The notes: generated from the letters alone by a model not told the origin. Shown: positions 8,882 to 18,024, counted from the stretch's first letter. The stretch is 64,000 bases of DNA from Marilutibacter penaei (GCF_014145395.1 NZ_JACHTE010000003.1:303763-367762), one strand, 5' to 3'. A program made the numbers and translations.

Positions 8882-9508
8882 ATGCCCTGGACCCGCGATC
8901 AGATGGCGCAGCGCGCCGCGCAGGAACTCACCGACGGCGCCTACGTCAACCTCGGCATCGGCCTGCCGACGCTGGTGGCCAACCATATTCCCGAAGGGGT
9001 CGACGTGTGGCTGCAGAGCGAGAACGGCCTGCTCGGCATCGGCCCGTTCCCGACCGAAGCCGAAGTCGATGCCGACCTGATCAACGCTGGCAAGCAGACG
9101 GTCACCGCGCGCGCCGGCGCCAGCTACTTCGGCAGTGACGACAGTTTCGCGATGATCCGCGGCGGCCACATCGACCTGGCCATCCTGGGCGCGATGGAAG
9201 TCACCGAGAAGGGCGACCTGGCGAACTGGATGGTGCCCGGCAAGATGGTCAAGGGCATGGGCGGCGCGATGGACCTGGTCGCGGGCGTGAAGCGGGTCGT
9301 GGTCCTGATGGAGCACTGCACCCGTGGCGGCGACCCGAAGATACTCCCCGAGTGCACCCTCCCCCTGACAGGGGTGGGCGTCGTTGATCGCATCATCACG
9401 GACATGGCCGTGATGGATGTCACGGAAAAGGGTCTGGCGCTCGTCGAACTCGCGCCGGACGTCACCCGCGAGGCGCTGGATGCCGCCACGGGGTGTGTCA
9501 TTCGCTGA
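8882..9508 (+). CDS. lpsJ: 3-oxoacid CoA-transferase, subunit B
   Basis: Beta subunit (208 aa), which carries the catalytic glutamate. The SENG motif at residues 46-49 holds that glutamate (Glu47), which forms the CoA thioester intermediate. [13 protein letters not shown] before it and [13 protein letters not shown] later are also family hallmarks. GACAAGGATCC upstream gives a weak ribosome site. It forms an operon with the alpha subunit just before it; the two assemble into a heterotetramer or similar in the cytoplasm. The gene ends 137 bases before the separately promoted metalloprotease. Confidence 0.94.
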   Translation: MPWTRDQMAQRAAQELTDGAYVNLGIGLPTLVANHIPEGVDVWLQSENGLLGIGPFPTEAEVDADLINAGKQTVTARAGASYFGSDDSFAMIRGGHIDLAILGAMEVTEKGDLANWMVPGKMVKGMGGAMDLVAGVKRVVVLMEHCTRGGDPKILPECTLPLTGVGVVDRIITDMAVMDVTEKGLALVELAPDVTREALDAATGCVIR

Positions 9509-9557
9509 GCGTTCATACCCCCTTCCTCGGGGATCTGCAACCGCAGCCACATCGCGC

Positions 9558-9563
9558 TAGACT
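9558..9563 (+). promoter_or_regulatory. Putative -10 element for the metalloprotease
   Basis: TAGACT in a GCTAGACT context, 82 bases upstream of the ATG at 9646. Confidence 0.4.
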
Positions 9564-9570
9564 CAACCCG

Positions 9571-9590
9571 CCTGCAAACATTTTCGCAGG
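9571..9590 (+). promoter_or_regulatory. 5' leader hairpin of the metalloprotease mRNA
   Basis: CCTGC and GCAGG pair around a 10-base AT-rich loop, starting about 7 bases after the -10 hexamer. If that promoter is real, the hairpin sits at the very 5' end of the mRNA and could protect it from decay. Confidence 0.3.
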
Positions 9591-9645
9591 GGGGAGCGGG
9601 GCGAGCCATGCCTCCGCAAGTGTTTCTACTGACAGGTCTAGTGTT

Positions 9646-11958
9646 ATGAAAAAGATTTCGTGGCTCTTGATGCCGGCGGTCCTGTGTGCGTGCACGCAGG
9701 ATGCGACGGTGGAAGTCGGGGGGAAGGCGGCTGTCGAGGAGGTGGCGCTTCTGCGCAGTGATGCGTCGAGTGCGAGACCACTGCCGGCGCGCCGGGACGG
9801 GTTAGCGTTCGCGTCCGCGCAGGACCGGGGTTCGCTGGTTGCTTACCCGGTGGGCACGGCGGTCCGTCGTGCGGGTGCCTACACTTGGCATGCGGCAGAC
9901 GTGAGTGAAGAGCACGCGTTCCGTGCGATCGAGAATGGCGAGATGACGTTCATGTCGCCAGAGGGTGTTCCGATCAGGCTGGCCTATGAGCGCCATGTCG
10001 AGCACGACGATGGCAACTGGACCTGGATAGGCAAGGGGGCGGACGGACAGAGTGCCGTGATCACCTTCGGCGATGAGGCGGCCTTCGGCGTGATTCCGCA
10101 GGGTGATGGACTCCCGCTCCGGCTGGCGACGTCCGGGGGCAAGGGATGGGTCGTGGAGACGGATCGCGCGCTTCTTGCCGCTGTCGACAACGAAGCCACC
10201 AACCCGGAGCGTCCGGATTATCTGGTGCCGCCCAAACTTGCCGCCGCGGGTGGGAAAGAGCGGAGCATGGCGGGTGCCCAGGTACAGGCTGCCACCAACG
10301 GTCGTACGGTCATCGATGTCCTGATCGGCTACACCAACGGGTATCGGGCCGCGAAAGGTGGAAAATCCGCCACGCAGACGCGGCTTCAGAACCTCGTTGA
10401 CATCACCAATGATGCCTATGTGACGAGCGGTATCAATGCAGAGGTGCGCCTCGTGCATTCGATGGAAGTCAATTTCCCGGACAATACCGCGAACGAAGAT
10501 GCGCTCTCCAAGCTGACGGGATTCAAGGCGCCGTCCACGCAGCTCACGCCAGACGCGGCGTTTACTGCGCTCCGTGCAGCCCGCGAAGAGTACGGCGCGG
10601 ATCTTGTATCGCTGGTGCGCCGGTTCCAGACGCCTGAAAACGAAGGATGCGGCATTGCGTGGTTGTTGGGTGGCGGCCTGACTCAGATAACGTCCGCGGA
10701 TGAGTACTTTGGCTATTCCGTGGTGAGCGACGGTCAGGATCCGGGAGAGGACGGCAAGACCTATTATTGCCGGGAGGAAACCTTCGCGCATGAGCTGGGA
10801 CACAACCTGGGCTCGACGCACGACGCGGACACCGCTGACAACGAGCCGGGCGCGTTCAGCTACTCATTCGGCTACAAAATCACGTCTGCCTCGTCGAATT
10901 TCTACACCATCATGGCCTATGGCGATGATGGCCAGACACCGTACCGAGTGTTCTCCAGCCCGAGCCTGACGGCATGTGGAGGCAAGGCATGTGGTACCGC
11001 TACGGCGGACAACGTGCGTAGCCACAACCAGACAGTCGGGATCATTGCGGGATTCCGCCAGACGCAAGTCGAGCCTGAGCCTCAGCTGGCTGTTCCTTAT
11101 GACTTCAATGGCGATGGAGTATCCGACATCCTGTGGCGAAATTCTGCCAATGGCAGTGGCACGATCTGGCTTGCAGGCAATTCTGCGCAGCGTCGAGCCT
11201 TCTCGACCATTGCAGACAAGGCATGGGAAGTCGTTGCAGAAGGTGACTTCAACGGTGACGGATTCGCGGACGTTGCCTGGCGGCATCGGACTGATGGGCG
11301 GAACACGGTTTGGCTCTCGGGTCAGCTGTCCACCCAGATGGCGATGACCCGTATCAAAGATGCCGGTTGGAAGGTGGTGGGTGCCGGAGACTTCGACGGA
11401 GACGGCAAGTCGGATCTGTTCTGGCGACACGCGACCACCGGCCGGAACACGATCTGGCTCTCGGCGAGTTATTCCACGCAGCGTTCGGTCAATACGATCT
11501 CCGATACACGGTGGCAGGTCCAAGGCGTGGCCGACTTCGATGGAGACGGTATAGACGATGTACTGTGGCGACACGCTGCGACGGGTGCGGGATCCATCTG
11601 GCGTTCCGGTAGTTATGGCAGCCGCATGTCGATTACGCGCGTGTCCAACCTCAACTGGCAGATCGTAGGGGTCGGTGATTTCGATGCCGATGGCCGGTCC
11701 GATATCCTGTGGCGTGACATGAAGTCGGGTGCCAATACCCTTTGGAAGGGAGGCAACTACTCGAACAACCAGTCGCTCGGCAGGGTTTCCTCAATGGCCT
11801 GGAAAGTGGTGGCTGTAGCGGACTACGATGCAGACGGACGCTCAGACATCCTGTGGCGCAATTCTTCGGATGGACGCAATACGATATGGAGGGCCGCAAG
11901 CATCTCCAACCAAGCGCCTGTTGCGAGAGTGTCTAACCAAGCCTGGCAGATTCACTAG
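9646..11958 (+). CDS. Metzincin (reprolysin-like) zinc metalloprotease with six VCBS/FG-GAP-type repeats
   Basis: Exported protease of 770 aa. The start at 9646 (MKKISWLLMPAVLCAC) gives a signal peptide with a possible lipobox LCAC, so it may be a lipoprotein. An N-terminal pro-region (about 20-215) precedes the catalytic domain. Its zinc site is HELGHNLGSTHD, with His382, Glu383, His386 and His392, and the Met-turn is IMAY with Met423. Residues 486-770 are six repeats that begin at 486, 534, 582, 630, 678 and 726, exactly 48 residues apart. Each has a calcium-type loop (DFNGDGVSD, DFDGDGKSD and similar) followed by LWR and a later TIW. It has a visibly lower GC than its neighbours, which hints at separate ancestry. 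It is monocistronic and ends at a strong terminator. Confidence 0.9.
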   Translation: MKKISWLLMPAVLCACTQDATVEVGGKAAVEEVALLRSDASSARPLPARRDGLAFASAQDRGSLVAYPVGTAVRRAGAYTWHAADVSEEHAFRAIENGEMTFMSPEGVPIRLAYERHVEHDDGNWTWIGKGADGQSAVITFGDEAAFGVIPQGDGLPLRLATSGGKGWVVETDRALLAAVDNEATNPERPDYLVPPKLAAAGGKERSMAGAQVQAATNGRTVIDVLIGYTNGYRAAKGGKSATQTRLQNLVDITNDAYVTSGINAEVRLVHSMEVNFPDNTANEDALSKLTGFKAPSTQLTPDAAFTALRAAREEYGADLVSLVRRFQTPENEGCGIAWLLGGGLTQITSADEYFGYSVVSDGQDPGEDGKTYYCREETFAHELGHNLGSTHDADTADNEPGAFSYSFGYKITSASSNFYTIMAYGDDGQTPYRVFSSPSLTACGGKACGTATADNVRSHNQTVGIIAGFRQTQVEPEPQLAVPYDFNGDGVSDILWRNSANGSGTIWLAGNSAQRRAFSTIADKAWEVVAEGDFNGDGFADVAWRHRTDGRNTVWLSGQLSTQMAMTRIKDAGWKVVGAGDFDGDGKSDLFWRHATTGRNTIWLSASYSTQRSVNTISDTRWQVQGVADFDGDGIDDVLWRHAATGAGSIWRSGSYGSRMSITRVSNLNWQIVGVGDFDADGRSDILWRDMKSGANTLWKGGNYSNNQSLGRVSSMAWKVVAVADYDADGRSDILWRNSSDGRNTIWRAASISNQAPVARVSNQAWQIH

Positions 11959-12025
11959 ATCGAGGAACATACGCTGAAGCGCCGCGCGCGAATGCAGCCA
12001 GCGATAGGTGTTCGCAATTTTATGA

Positions 12026-12060
12026 GAGGCCCGCTTTCAGCGGGCCTCTTCTTCTTTTTT
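12026..12060 (+). terminator. Rho-independent terminator after the metalloprotease
   Basis: A perfect 9-bp stem (GAGGCCCGC pairing with GCGGGCCTC, loop TTTCA) is followed by TTCTTCTTTTTT. It is the clearest intrinsic terminator in the window, 68 bases after the stop codon. Confidence 0.92.
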
Positions 12061-12098
12061 GGAAGAGGGCAGGGCGCCGTCGAAACGGCCCCATGTGC

Positions 12099-13742
12099 TC
12101 AAAGATTCTGGTAATTCGGCCCCGCACCACCCTCCGGTGTCACCCAGTCGATGATCTGGTAGGGGTCCTTGATGTCGCAGGTCTTGCAGTGCACGCAGTT
12201 GGCGGCGTTGATCTGCAGGTGCCGTGCGGGAGTGCCCGTGGGGTCGGGTTGCTCGACGATCTCGTAGACGCCCGCGGGACAGAAGCGGGTACAGGGGTTG
12301 CCGTACTCTTCGGTGCAGCGGGTGACGCAGACCGTGGTGTCGGCCACCTTGAGATGCACCGGCTGGTCCTCGTCGTGCTCGGTGGCGGCGTAGTACACGC
12401 CGGCCAGGCGGTCGCGAGGTTCCAGTGAGCGCTCGACGTAATCGCGACGGGGTTGCTCGTGCTGGCCAAGCCGGTCCAGCGACGACCAGTCGGCCTTGTT
12501 CTTCAGGGTCCACGGCGAGCGGCCGCCGGTCACGGTTTCCCAGGCGGCATTGAGCATGCCGAACCACAGGCCACGCTTGAATCCGGGCTTGATGTTCCGG
12601 ACCTTGCGCAGCTCGTCCATGACGTCGGAGGCGCGCAGCCGGGCGTCGAAACCTTCGGGCGACAGGCCCGCCGCCACCGCATGTTCGGCGGCCAGCATCC
12701 CGCTGCGGATGGCCTGATGGGTGCCCTTCACCTTCGGCACGTTGAGCAGGCCGGCGGTGTCGCCGATCAGCATGGCACCCGGCATCTCCACCCGCGGCAG
12801 GGACTGCCAGCCGCCCGTCACGATCGCGCGCGCGCCCGCCGAGAGGATGCTGCCTCCTTCGAGCAGGGGCTTGATCATCGGGTGGTTCTTCCATTGCTGG
12901 AACGCTTCCCAGGGCCGGTAGTCGGGGTCCTGGTAATCGAGGCCGCTGACATAGCCCAGGGCGATCCGGCCCTTGTCCAGGTGATAGAGGAAGCTGCCGC
13001 CGTAGGTGCGGTTGTCCGCCGGCCAGCCGAAGCTGTGCACGATCTTGCCCGGCGATACCCGCTCTTCCGGGACCTGCCACAGCTCCTTGATGCCGATCGA
13101 GTAGCCCTGGGGGTCGCTGTCGGCGTCGAGATGGAAGCGTTTGACCAGGCGCTTGGTGAGGTGGCCGCGGGCGCCTTCCGCCAGCACGGTGAGCTTCGCG
13201 CGGATATCGATGCCCGGCGTATAGCCGGGCTTGTGGGAACCGTCCTTCGCGATGCCCATGTCGCCAATGCGCACGCCCTGGACGCTGCCGTCTTCGCCAT
13301 GGAGGGTTTCAGCGGCGGCAAAACCGGGGTAGATCTCCACGCCCAACGCCTCGGCCTGGGGGGCGAGCCAGGCGCACATGGCACCGAGGCTGACGATCAC
13401 GTTGCCATGGTTGTGCATGCCGGGGGGCACCGGCAGCTTTCGGCCGCCGTGCTGGCTGAGCAGCCAGAATTCGTCGTCGGTGGCGGGCACGCAGATCGGC
13501 GGCGGATTGTCCCGCCAGTTGGGCAGGAGGGCGTCCAGCGGTCCGGTCTCGATCACCGCACCGGACAGGATGTGCGCGCCGATCGTGGACGACTTTTCTA
13601 TCACGCAGACCGAGAGGTCGGGAGCGAGCTGCTTGAGGCGGATCGCGAAAGCCAGGCCTGACGGCCCTGCGCCGACCGTGACGACGTCGTACTCCATCAC
13701 GTCGCGCTCGATCTCCGGGGCGTCGTTGGGGGGCTGGCTCAT
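12099..13742 (-). CDS. Electron transfer flavoprotein-ubiquinone oxidoreductase
   Basis: Membrane-associated FAD and 4Fe-4S enzyme (547 aa) that passes electrons from ETF to ubiquinone. The N-terminal FAD motif is VGAGPSGLAFAIRLKQL. The C-terminal ferredoxin-like domain supplies cluster cysteines in RFCPAGVYEI and NCVHCKTCDIKDPYQ, with the family end WVTPEGGAGPNYQ. The start at 13742 (MSQPPNDAPE) is preferred because GGAG lies about 10 bases upstream; an ATG at 13781 would add 13 residues. It is divergent from alkB. Its electron donors EtfA and EtfB are encoded 8 kb away, so it belongs to the same pathway but not the same operon. Confidence 0.96.
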   Translation of the reverse strand: MSQPPNDAPEIERDVMEYDVVTVGAGPSGLAFAIRLKQLAPDLSVCVIEKSSTIGAHILSGAVIETGPLDALLPNWRDNPPPICVPATDDEFWLLSQHGGRKLPVPPGMHNHGNVIVSLGAMCAWLAPQAEALGVEIYPGFAAAETLHGEDGSVQGVRIGDMGIAKDGSHKPGYTPGIDIRAKLTVLAEGARGHLTKRLVKRFHLDADSDPQGYSIGIKELWQVPEERVSPGKIVHSFGWPADNRTYGGSFLYHLDKGRIALGYVSGLDYQDPDYRPWEAFQQWKNHPMIKPLLEGGSILSAGARAIVTGGWQSLPRVEMPGAMLIGDTAGLLNVPKVKGTHQAIRSGMLAAEHAVAAGLSPEGFDARLRASDVMDELRKVRNIKPGFKRGLWFGMLNAAWETVTGGRSPWTLKNKADWSSLDRLGQHEQPRRDYVERSLEPRDRLAGVYYAATEHDEDQPVHLKVADTTVCVTRCTEEYGNPCTRFCPAGVYEIVEQPDPTGTPARHLQINAANCVHCKTCDIKDPYQIIDWVTPEGGAGPNYQNL

Positions 13743-13813
13743 GCGGGAGACTCCACGGGCTGGCTTGGTCAATACTCCCATTGTCGCAAAAACGCATTGG
13801 AGCGGCGTGGAAC

Positions 13814-14404
13814 ATGACCTGGCAGCCGTTGGACCTGCCTGATGCCGACGTGCGGCTGCATGCCGGCTGGATGGCGCCCGTGGAAGCCGACCGCTTGCTG
13901 GACGAGTGCGTGGCCGGCTTGCCGTGGACGGTGCATCGCGTGCGCCTGTTCGGGCGCGAGCAGCCGGCACCGCGGCTGAGCTGCTGGCTGGGCGACCCGG
14001 GCGCGGTTTACCGCTACTCCGGCAGTCGCCATGTGCCGCACCCGTGGACGCCGGGGTTGGCCCGTCTGCGCGACCGCTTGCAGGCCCTGCTGGGATGCCC
14101 GTTCAACAGCCTGCTGGCGAACCTTTACCGCGACGGCAACGACGCGATGGGCTTGCATTCGGACGACGAGCCGGAACTGGGCCGGGTACCGGTCATTGCC
14201 TCGCTCAGCCTGGGCGGGACGCGACGTTTCCGGCTGAAACATCGAGAGACACCGGTTATCCAGTGCACGCTGCAACTGCGGCATGGCGATCTGCTGGTGA
14301 TGGCGGGCAGCACCCAGCGGAACTATCGCCATGCGCTTCCGCGGACGGCCCGTCCGGTGGCGCCCCGCGTGAACCTGACGTTCCGGCACGTCGCCTGTGC
14401 GTAG
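13814..14404 (+). CDS. alkB: AlkB-family 2-oxoglutarate/Fe(II) dioxygenase
   Basis: DNA/RNA repair enzyme (196 aa) that oxidatively removes alkyl groups such as 1-methyladenine and 3-methylcytosine. The iron ligands are visible as His115 and Asp117 in LHSDDE and His173 in NYRHALP. The 2-oxoglutarate arginine lies in RVNLTFR (Arg185, Arg191). NLYRDGNDAMG before the HxD is also typical. The start at 13814 follows GGAG; an in-frame ATG at 13781 is possible. The length and motifs resemble the AlkB/ALKBH2-like branch found in Xanthomonas. It overlaps nothing and ends 4 bases from the convergent lipoprotein gene. Confidence 0.92.
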   Translation: MTWQPLDLPDADVRLHAGWMAPVEADRLLDECVAGLPWTVHRVRLFGREQPAPRLSCWLGDPGAVYRYSGSRHVPHPWTPGLARLRDRLQALLGCPFNSLLANLYRDGNDAMGLHSDDEPELGRVPVIASLSLGGTRRFRLKHRETPVIQCTLQLRHGDLLVMAGSTQRNYRHALPRTARPVAPRVNLTFRHVACA

Positions 14405-14408
14405 ACCG

Positions 14409-15059
14409 TCAGCGGCGGCCTGGCAGTGCGTCATGGTGGCGCTGGCCCTCGACCAGTACCCAGCCCGCGATGTCACCGCTGTTGCGGTTGAGTCCGGTTT
14501 CGAATGCACTCACCACGTCGTTGACGCCGGGGCTGCCGGCCGCAATCGCCTGGGAGAAGATCCGCGAGGCGACGATCGACTGGGTCCCGACATGGAGCAG
14601 CTTGGCACTGATCTCGATGTCGGCATGGGGGAGCGGGTCACCGCCGTAAACCGCCTCGAAGCGCCGCAGGTCGAGGACCAGGCGGTAATCCGCCGCGATG
14701 CCGCTGCCCTGGCGGGCGACGGCCTCGATCCGATCCGAGTCCTCCAGGGCCTGCAATACACCGTCGATGACCATGCCGCTGGGCAGCTGCGCCCAGCGCA
14801 CGCCCTTGTAGACCTGCAGCTCGTTGCCCCGGGGGCGTACCACGATGCGCAGCGTATCGATGGAGCTGGCGACATCCGGGTGGGTGAGCGCGAGCTGCCA
14901 GTCCACCTGCGGCCATGCCGGATCGGTTTCGACGTGATGCAGAGGCGCGTAGCGGACGACCGCATCCTCGGGCTTGGGCGGGTTGAGCACGCCGCAGCCC
15001 GCCAGCAGGGCGGCGGTGGCGAGGGTCAGCAGCAGACGGGCAGGGGCAGGGCGGCTCAT
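14409..15059 (-). CDS. ABC-transport auxiliary lipoprotein (PqiC/YmbA-like)
   Basis: Outer-membrane lipoprotein partner (216 aa) of an MCE lipid transporter. It has a signal peptide ending in lipobox LAGC (Cys22), then a small alpha/beta domain with YAPLHHVETD, TLRIVVRPRGNELQVYKGVRWA and LVLDLRRFEAVYGGDP, a pattern known from PqiC-like proteins. It is the last gene of the four-gene permease-ATPase-MCE-lipoprotein operon and overlaps the MCE gene by four bases. The family assignment rests on motif pattern and operon position. Confidence 0.85.
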   Translation of the reverse strand: MSRPAPARLLLTLATAALLAGCGVLNPPKPEDAVVRYAPLHHVETDPAWPQVDWQLALTHPDVASSIDTLRIVVRPRGNELQVYKGVRWAQLPSGMVIDGVLQALEDSDRIEAVARQGSGIAADYRLVLDLRRFEAVYGGDPLPHADIEISAKLLHVGTQSIVASRIFSQAIAAGSPGVNDVVSAFETGLNRNSGDIAGWVLVEGQRHHDALPGRR

Positions 15060-15982
15060 TCGGGTTCGAACTCCTTCGGCGCGTCGCGGCCGAGCAGGTA
15101 GCCGGTCGGATTGTTGTCGAGGCGATCGCTGATACGGCGGAGGTCGCGAACCAGCGAGCGCAGCTCGGTCAGGGTCGGTCCCAGTTGCGAGAGGCCATCG
15201 TTGGCGAAACTGCCGATCGCGGCGCGGTTCTCGCTGAGGATGCCGTTGGCGTTGCTGGCAGCGGAGTCGAGGTTGGCCAGGGTGCCCTCCAGGCTGTCCA
15301 CCAGGCCCGGCAGCTTGTCGACCAGTTCGCGGTCGATGTTCTCGATCGCCCCGCGGGTGGTGACCAAGGTCGCCTCCAGCTGTTCGCTGGACTTGCGGGC
15401 CTCGACGATCAGCGTGCGGATGTCCTCCCGCTGGTCGGCGATCGATCCGGTGGCGGCCTCGATGTTGGCGAGCGTGTTGGCGACGCGCTCCACGTTTTCC
15501 TCGCTGAGCACCTTGTCGAGGCGCGCGACGAGGCGGTTGGCGGTATCGGCGATGTTCTGCAGCGCCGAGGGCTCGGTCTCGATCAACGGCACGTCACGGT
15601 TGTCGACGTCGACCAGCAGTCGCGCACCGGGGCTGCCGCCGGTGAGCTGGATGATCGGGCTGCCGGTGATGCCCGTCATGGAGATCTTGGCCCGGGTGTC
15701 GGTCTTGACGGGTGCGTCGGCCTGGACGCGCAGGCGCGCGAGCACGCGGCGCGGATCGTCCGGCGCGAGCCGCAGCTCCTCGATCGTACCGACGGCGATG
15801 CCGTTGTACTGGACGGTGCTGCCCTCGGTCAGCCCGGTCACGGGCTCGTTGAAGACCACCCCGTAAGCCTGCCAGCTCTTTTCCGAGGAGTACTTCGCCG
15901 CCCACAGCGCGAACAGCAGCAGGAACAGCGTCACGATGATCGTGAACGCGCCGATGAGGACGTAATTGGCCTTGGTTTCCAT
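15056..15982 (-). CDS. MCE/MlaD-family substrate-binding protein
   Basis: Inner-membrane-anchored periplasmic protein (308 aa) that forms an MCE ring carrying phospholipid between permease and outer membrane. One N-terminal helix (residues 7-30, YVLIGAFTIIVTLFLLLFAL) anchors it. The single MCE domain (about 38-120) includes GLTEGSTVQYNGIAVG and TGITGSPIIQLTGG. A long helical C-terminal part (about 150-290) with repeated NIEA, NLDS and LTELRSLVRDL heptads suggests a coiled-coil tube or needle. It shares a base with the ATPase gene upstream. Confidence 0.92.
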   Translation of the reverse strand: METKANYVLIGAFTIIVTLFLLLFALWAAKYSSEKSWQAYGVVFNEPVTGLTEGSTVQYNGIAVGTIEELRLAPDDPRRVLARLRVQADAPVKTDTRAKISMTGITGSPIIQLTGGSPGARLLVDVDNRDVPLIETEPSALQNIADTANRLVARLDKVLSEENVERVANTLANIEAATGSIADQREDIRTLIVEARKSSEQLEATLVTTRGAIENIDRELVDKLPGLVDSLEGTLANLDSAASNANGILSENRAAIGSFANDGLSQLGPTLTELRSLVRDLRRISDRLDNNPTGYLLGRDAPKEFEPE

Positions 15983-16806
15983 CAGTCGGTGCCTGCCTGT
16001 GGTTCACGGGCGTCCCGCGCCGCGCGGGCGCGGGGGCCATGGAAGTATTCCTGCACCCAGGGGTGGTCGAACCGTTCGACCTCCTCCAGTGGCGCGCAGG
16101 CCACGACCTTCCGGTCCGCCAACACCGCGATGCGGTCGCAGATAGCGTACAGGGTGTCGAGGTCGTGGGTGATGAGGAATACGGTGAGGCCGAGGGCCTG
16201 CTGCAGCGTCCGGATCAGCCGGTCGAAGGCGGCAGCGCCGATCGGGTCGAGGCCAGCGGTCGGTTCGTCCAGGAACAGGATCGGAGGGTCCAGGGCCAGT
16301 GCCCGCGCAAGTCCTGCACGCTTGCGCATGCCGCCCGAAAGCTGCGCCGGCAGTTTGTCCAACGCATCCGCAGGCAGTCCGGCCAGCTTCACCTTCAGCA
16401 ACGCCAGCTCGTACAGCAGCGAGTCGGGAAGGTGTGGATGGTATTCCTTGAGCGGCACCTGCACGTTCTCGCCGACGGTCAGCGACGAGAACAGGGCCCC
16501 GTCCTGGAACAGCACGCCGGTGCGGCGCTCGATTTCCCGGCGCATGTCCGGGTCCTCGTTGCGCGCGTCGATGCCCAGCACTTCGATCTCGCCGGCATTG
16601 GGGCGCCGCAGGCCGAGCAGGGTCCGCATCAGGACCGACTTGCCGGTGCCCGAGCCGCCGACGACGCCGAGGATCTCGCCCCGGCGCACCGACAGGTCGA
16701 GGTCTTCGTGCACCACCTGCTCGCCGAACCGGTTGACCAGACCCTTGACCCGGATGATCGGGTCGGCCTGGTGAAGCCGGGCGCGCGCGTCGTTTTCCAC
16801 GTCCAC
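15982..16806 (-). CDS. MCE-transporter ATP-binding protein (MlaF-like)
   Basis: Cytoplasmic ATPase (274 aa) that drives the lipid transporter. Walker A is GGSGTGKSVLMR, the signature is LSGGMRKRAGLARAL and Walker B is ILFLDEPTAGLDP, followed by the switch histidine in LITHDLDT. The VNRFGEQVVHEDLDLSVRRGE opening and the KR in the signature are typical of the MlaF group. It starts one base after the permease gene ends and its stop overlaps the start of the MCE protein gene, so all parts are probably made together. Confidence 0.95.
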   Translation of the reverse strand: MDVENDARARLHQADPIIRVKGLVNRFGEQVVHEDLDLSVRRGEILGVVGGSGTGKSVLMRTLLGLRRPNAGEIEVLGIDARNEDPDMRREIERRTGVLFQDGALFSSLTVGENVQVPLKEYHPHLPDSLLYELALLKVKLAGLPADALDKLPAQLSGGMRKRAGLARALALDPPILFLDEPTAGLDPIGAAAFDRLIRTLQQALGLTVFLITHDLDTLYAICDRIAVLADRKVVACAPLEEVERFDHPWVQEYFHGPRARAARDAREPQAGTD

Positions 16807-16807
16807 G

Positions 16808-17926
16808 TCAGACCCCCACCTGCATGAACCAGATCGCCATGAACGCGTCGATCACGATGACCATGGAGATCGCCTGCACGACGCTCGAGGTGGTGCGTTC
16901 ACCCACCGATTGCGCGGTGCCCTCCACCTGCAGGCCTTCGAGGCAGCCGATGAGGGCGATGATGATCGCGAACAGCGGTGCCTTGGCCAGGCCGACGAGG
17001 AAATGGCGCAGTTCCATCGTCTCGTGCATGCGGGTGAGGTACTGCTCGGGAGGGATGTCCAGCCCGTAGGCCCCGACCGTCAGACCGCCGAGCAGGCCCG
17101 CGACCATCGCCACGAAGGTGAGCAGCGGCAACATCACCACCAGGGCGAGCACCCGCGGGATCACCAGCAGGTCGACCGGGTCCAGGCCGAGCGTGCGGAT
17201 CGCATCGACTTCCTCGCGGCTGACCATCGCGCCGATCTGCGCGGTGAACGCGCTCGCCGTGCGACCCGCCAGGATGATCGAGGTGAGCAGCACCGCGAAC
17301 TCGCGCAGGAACGAGATGTTCACGAGTTCGACCACGAAGATCGTCGCGCCGAAGTCGCGCAGGATGTTCGCGCCCAGGAACGCGATCACCGCGCCGACCA
17401 GGAAGCACAACAGTGCCACCAGCGGCACCGCATCCAGCCCGACCTGTTCCATGTGGTGCACGGTCGCGGTGGGACGGAAGCGGCGGGGTTCCCGGGCCAT
17501 GCGCAGCAACTTCACCAGCACCTCGCCGAAGAAGCCCAGCAGCGCCAGGAATTCCAGCCAGTTGCGATGGACCGCACGGCCCAGCCGGGCCAGCGCTTCC
17601 CCGACGCCGTAGGCGCGCTTGCGCGAGGGCCGGTCGTCGACCACGTCCTCGATGGCATTGACGAGGTTGCGATGGTCGTCGTGGAACAGGCAGTCGTCGA
17701 GGTCGATGTCGCGGCGGCGCGCGAAGCGGATCAGTTGCAGGACCCCGAAGGAGTCGAGCCGCGTGACCGTGCGGGCGTCGAAGGCCGTGGCGTCCTCGGG
17801 GGCGCCGCGCAGTGCCTCGCCCAGGGCCTCGGCATGATTCAGCGTCCAGCGTCCGGCGAGCGTGAGCCGGTGGGGCTGGTCGGGGGCGGCCTCGAGCCGC
17901 GGCTTGTCCGGAGGGGGCAGGGTCAT
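16808..17926 (-). CDS. MCE-transporter permease (MlaE-like) with N-terminal STAS domain
   Basis: Inner-membrane permease (372 aa). The first ~110 residues (HRLTLAGRWTLNHAEAL ... RLDSFGVLQLIRFA) form a STAS/MlaB-like regulatory domain; the rest is a MlaE permease with about five membrane segments. Recognisable parts are MEQVGLDAVPLVALLCFLVG, LVNISFLREFAVLLTSIILAGR and GAMVSREEVDAIRTLGLDP. Escherichia coli encodes MlaB separately, so here the two are fused. It is the first gene of the operon; the leader is short and lacks a clear ribosome site, with a TATCCT hexamer about 15 bases before the ATG. Confidence 0.93.
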   Translation of the reverse strand: MTLPPPDKPRLEAAPDQPHRLTLAGRWTLNHAEALGEALRGAPEDATAFDARTVTRLDSFGVLQLIRFARRRDIDLDDCLFHDDHRNLVNAIEDVVDDRPSRKRAYGVGEALARLGRAVHRNWLEFLALLGFFGEVLVKLLRMAREPRRFRPTATVHHMEQVGLDAVPLVALLCFLVGAVIAFLGANILRDFGATIFVVELVNISFLREFAVLLTSIILAGRTASAFTAQIGAMVSREEVDAIRTLGLDPVDLLVIPRVLALVVMLPLLTFVAMVAGLLGGLTVGAYGLDIPPEQYLTRMHETMELRHFLVGLAKAPLFAIIIALIGCLEGLQVEGTAQSVGERTTSSVVQAISMVIVIDAFMAIWFMQVGV

Positions 17927-18024
17927 GGGCGTCGCGGTCGAGGATACAGGCTGGCGGTATCCGTGTTCATCCGGCGCCGGTTCCGGGCTGGGCGGCGGGG
18001 GCGGGGCATGCCATCCTTCCTGTC

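Noticed and set aside
12037..13080. Second minus-strand frame within ETF-QO as sign of a frameshift
   Set aside because: The main frame is continuous from FAD motif to 4Fe-4S site, so no frameshift is needed.
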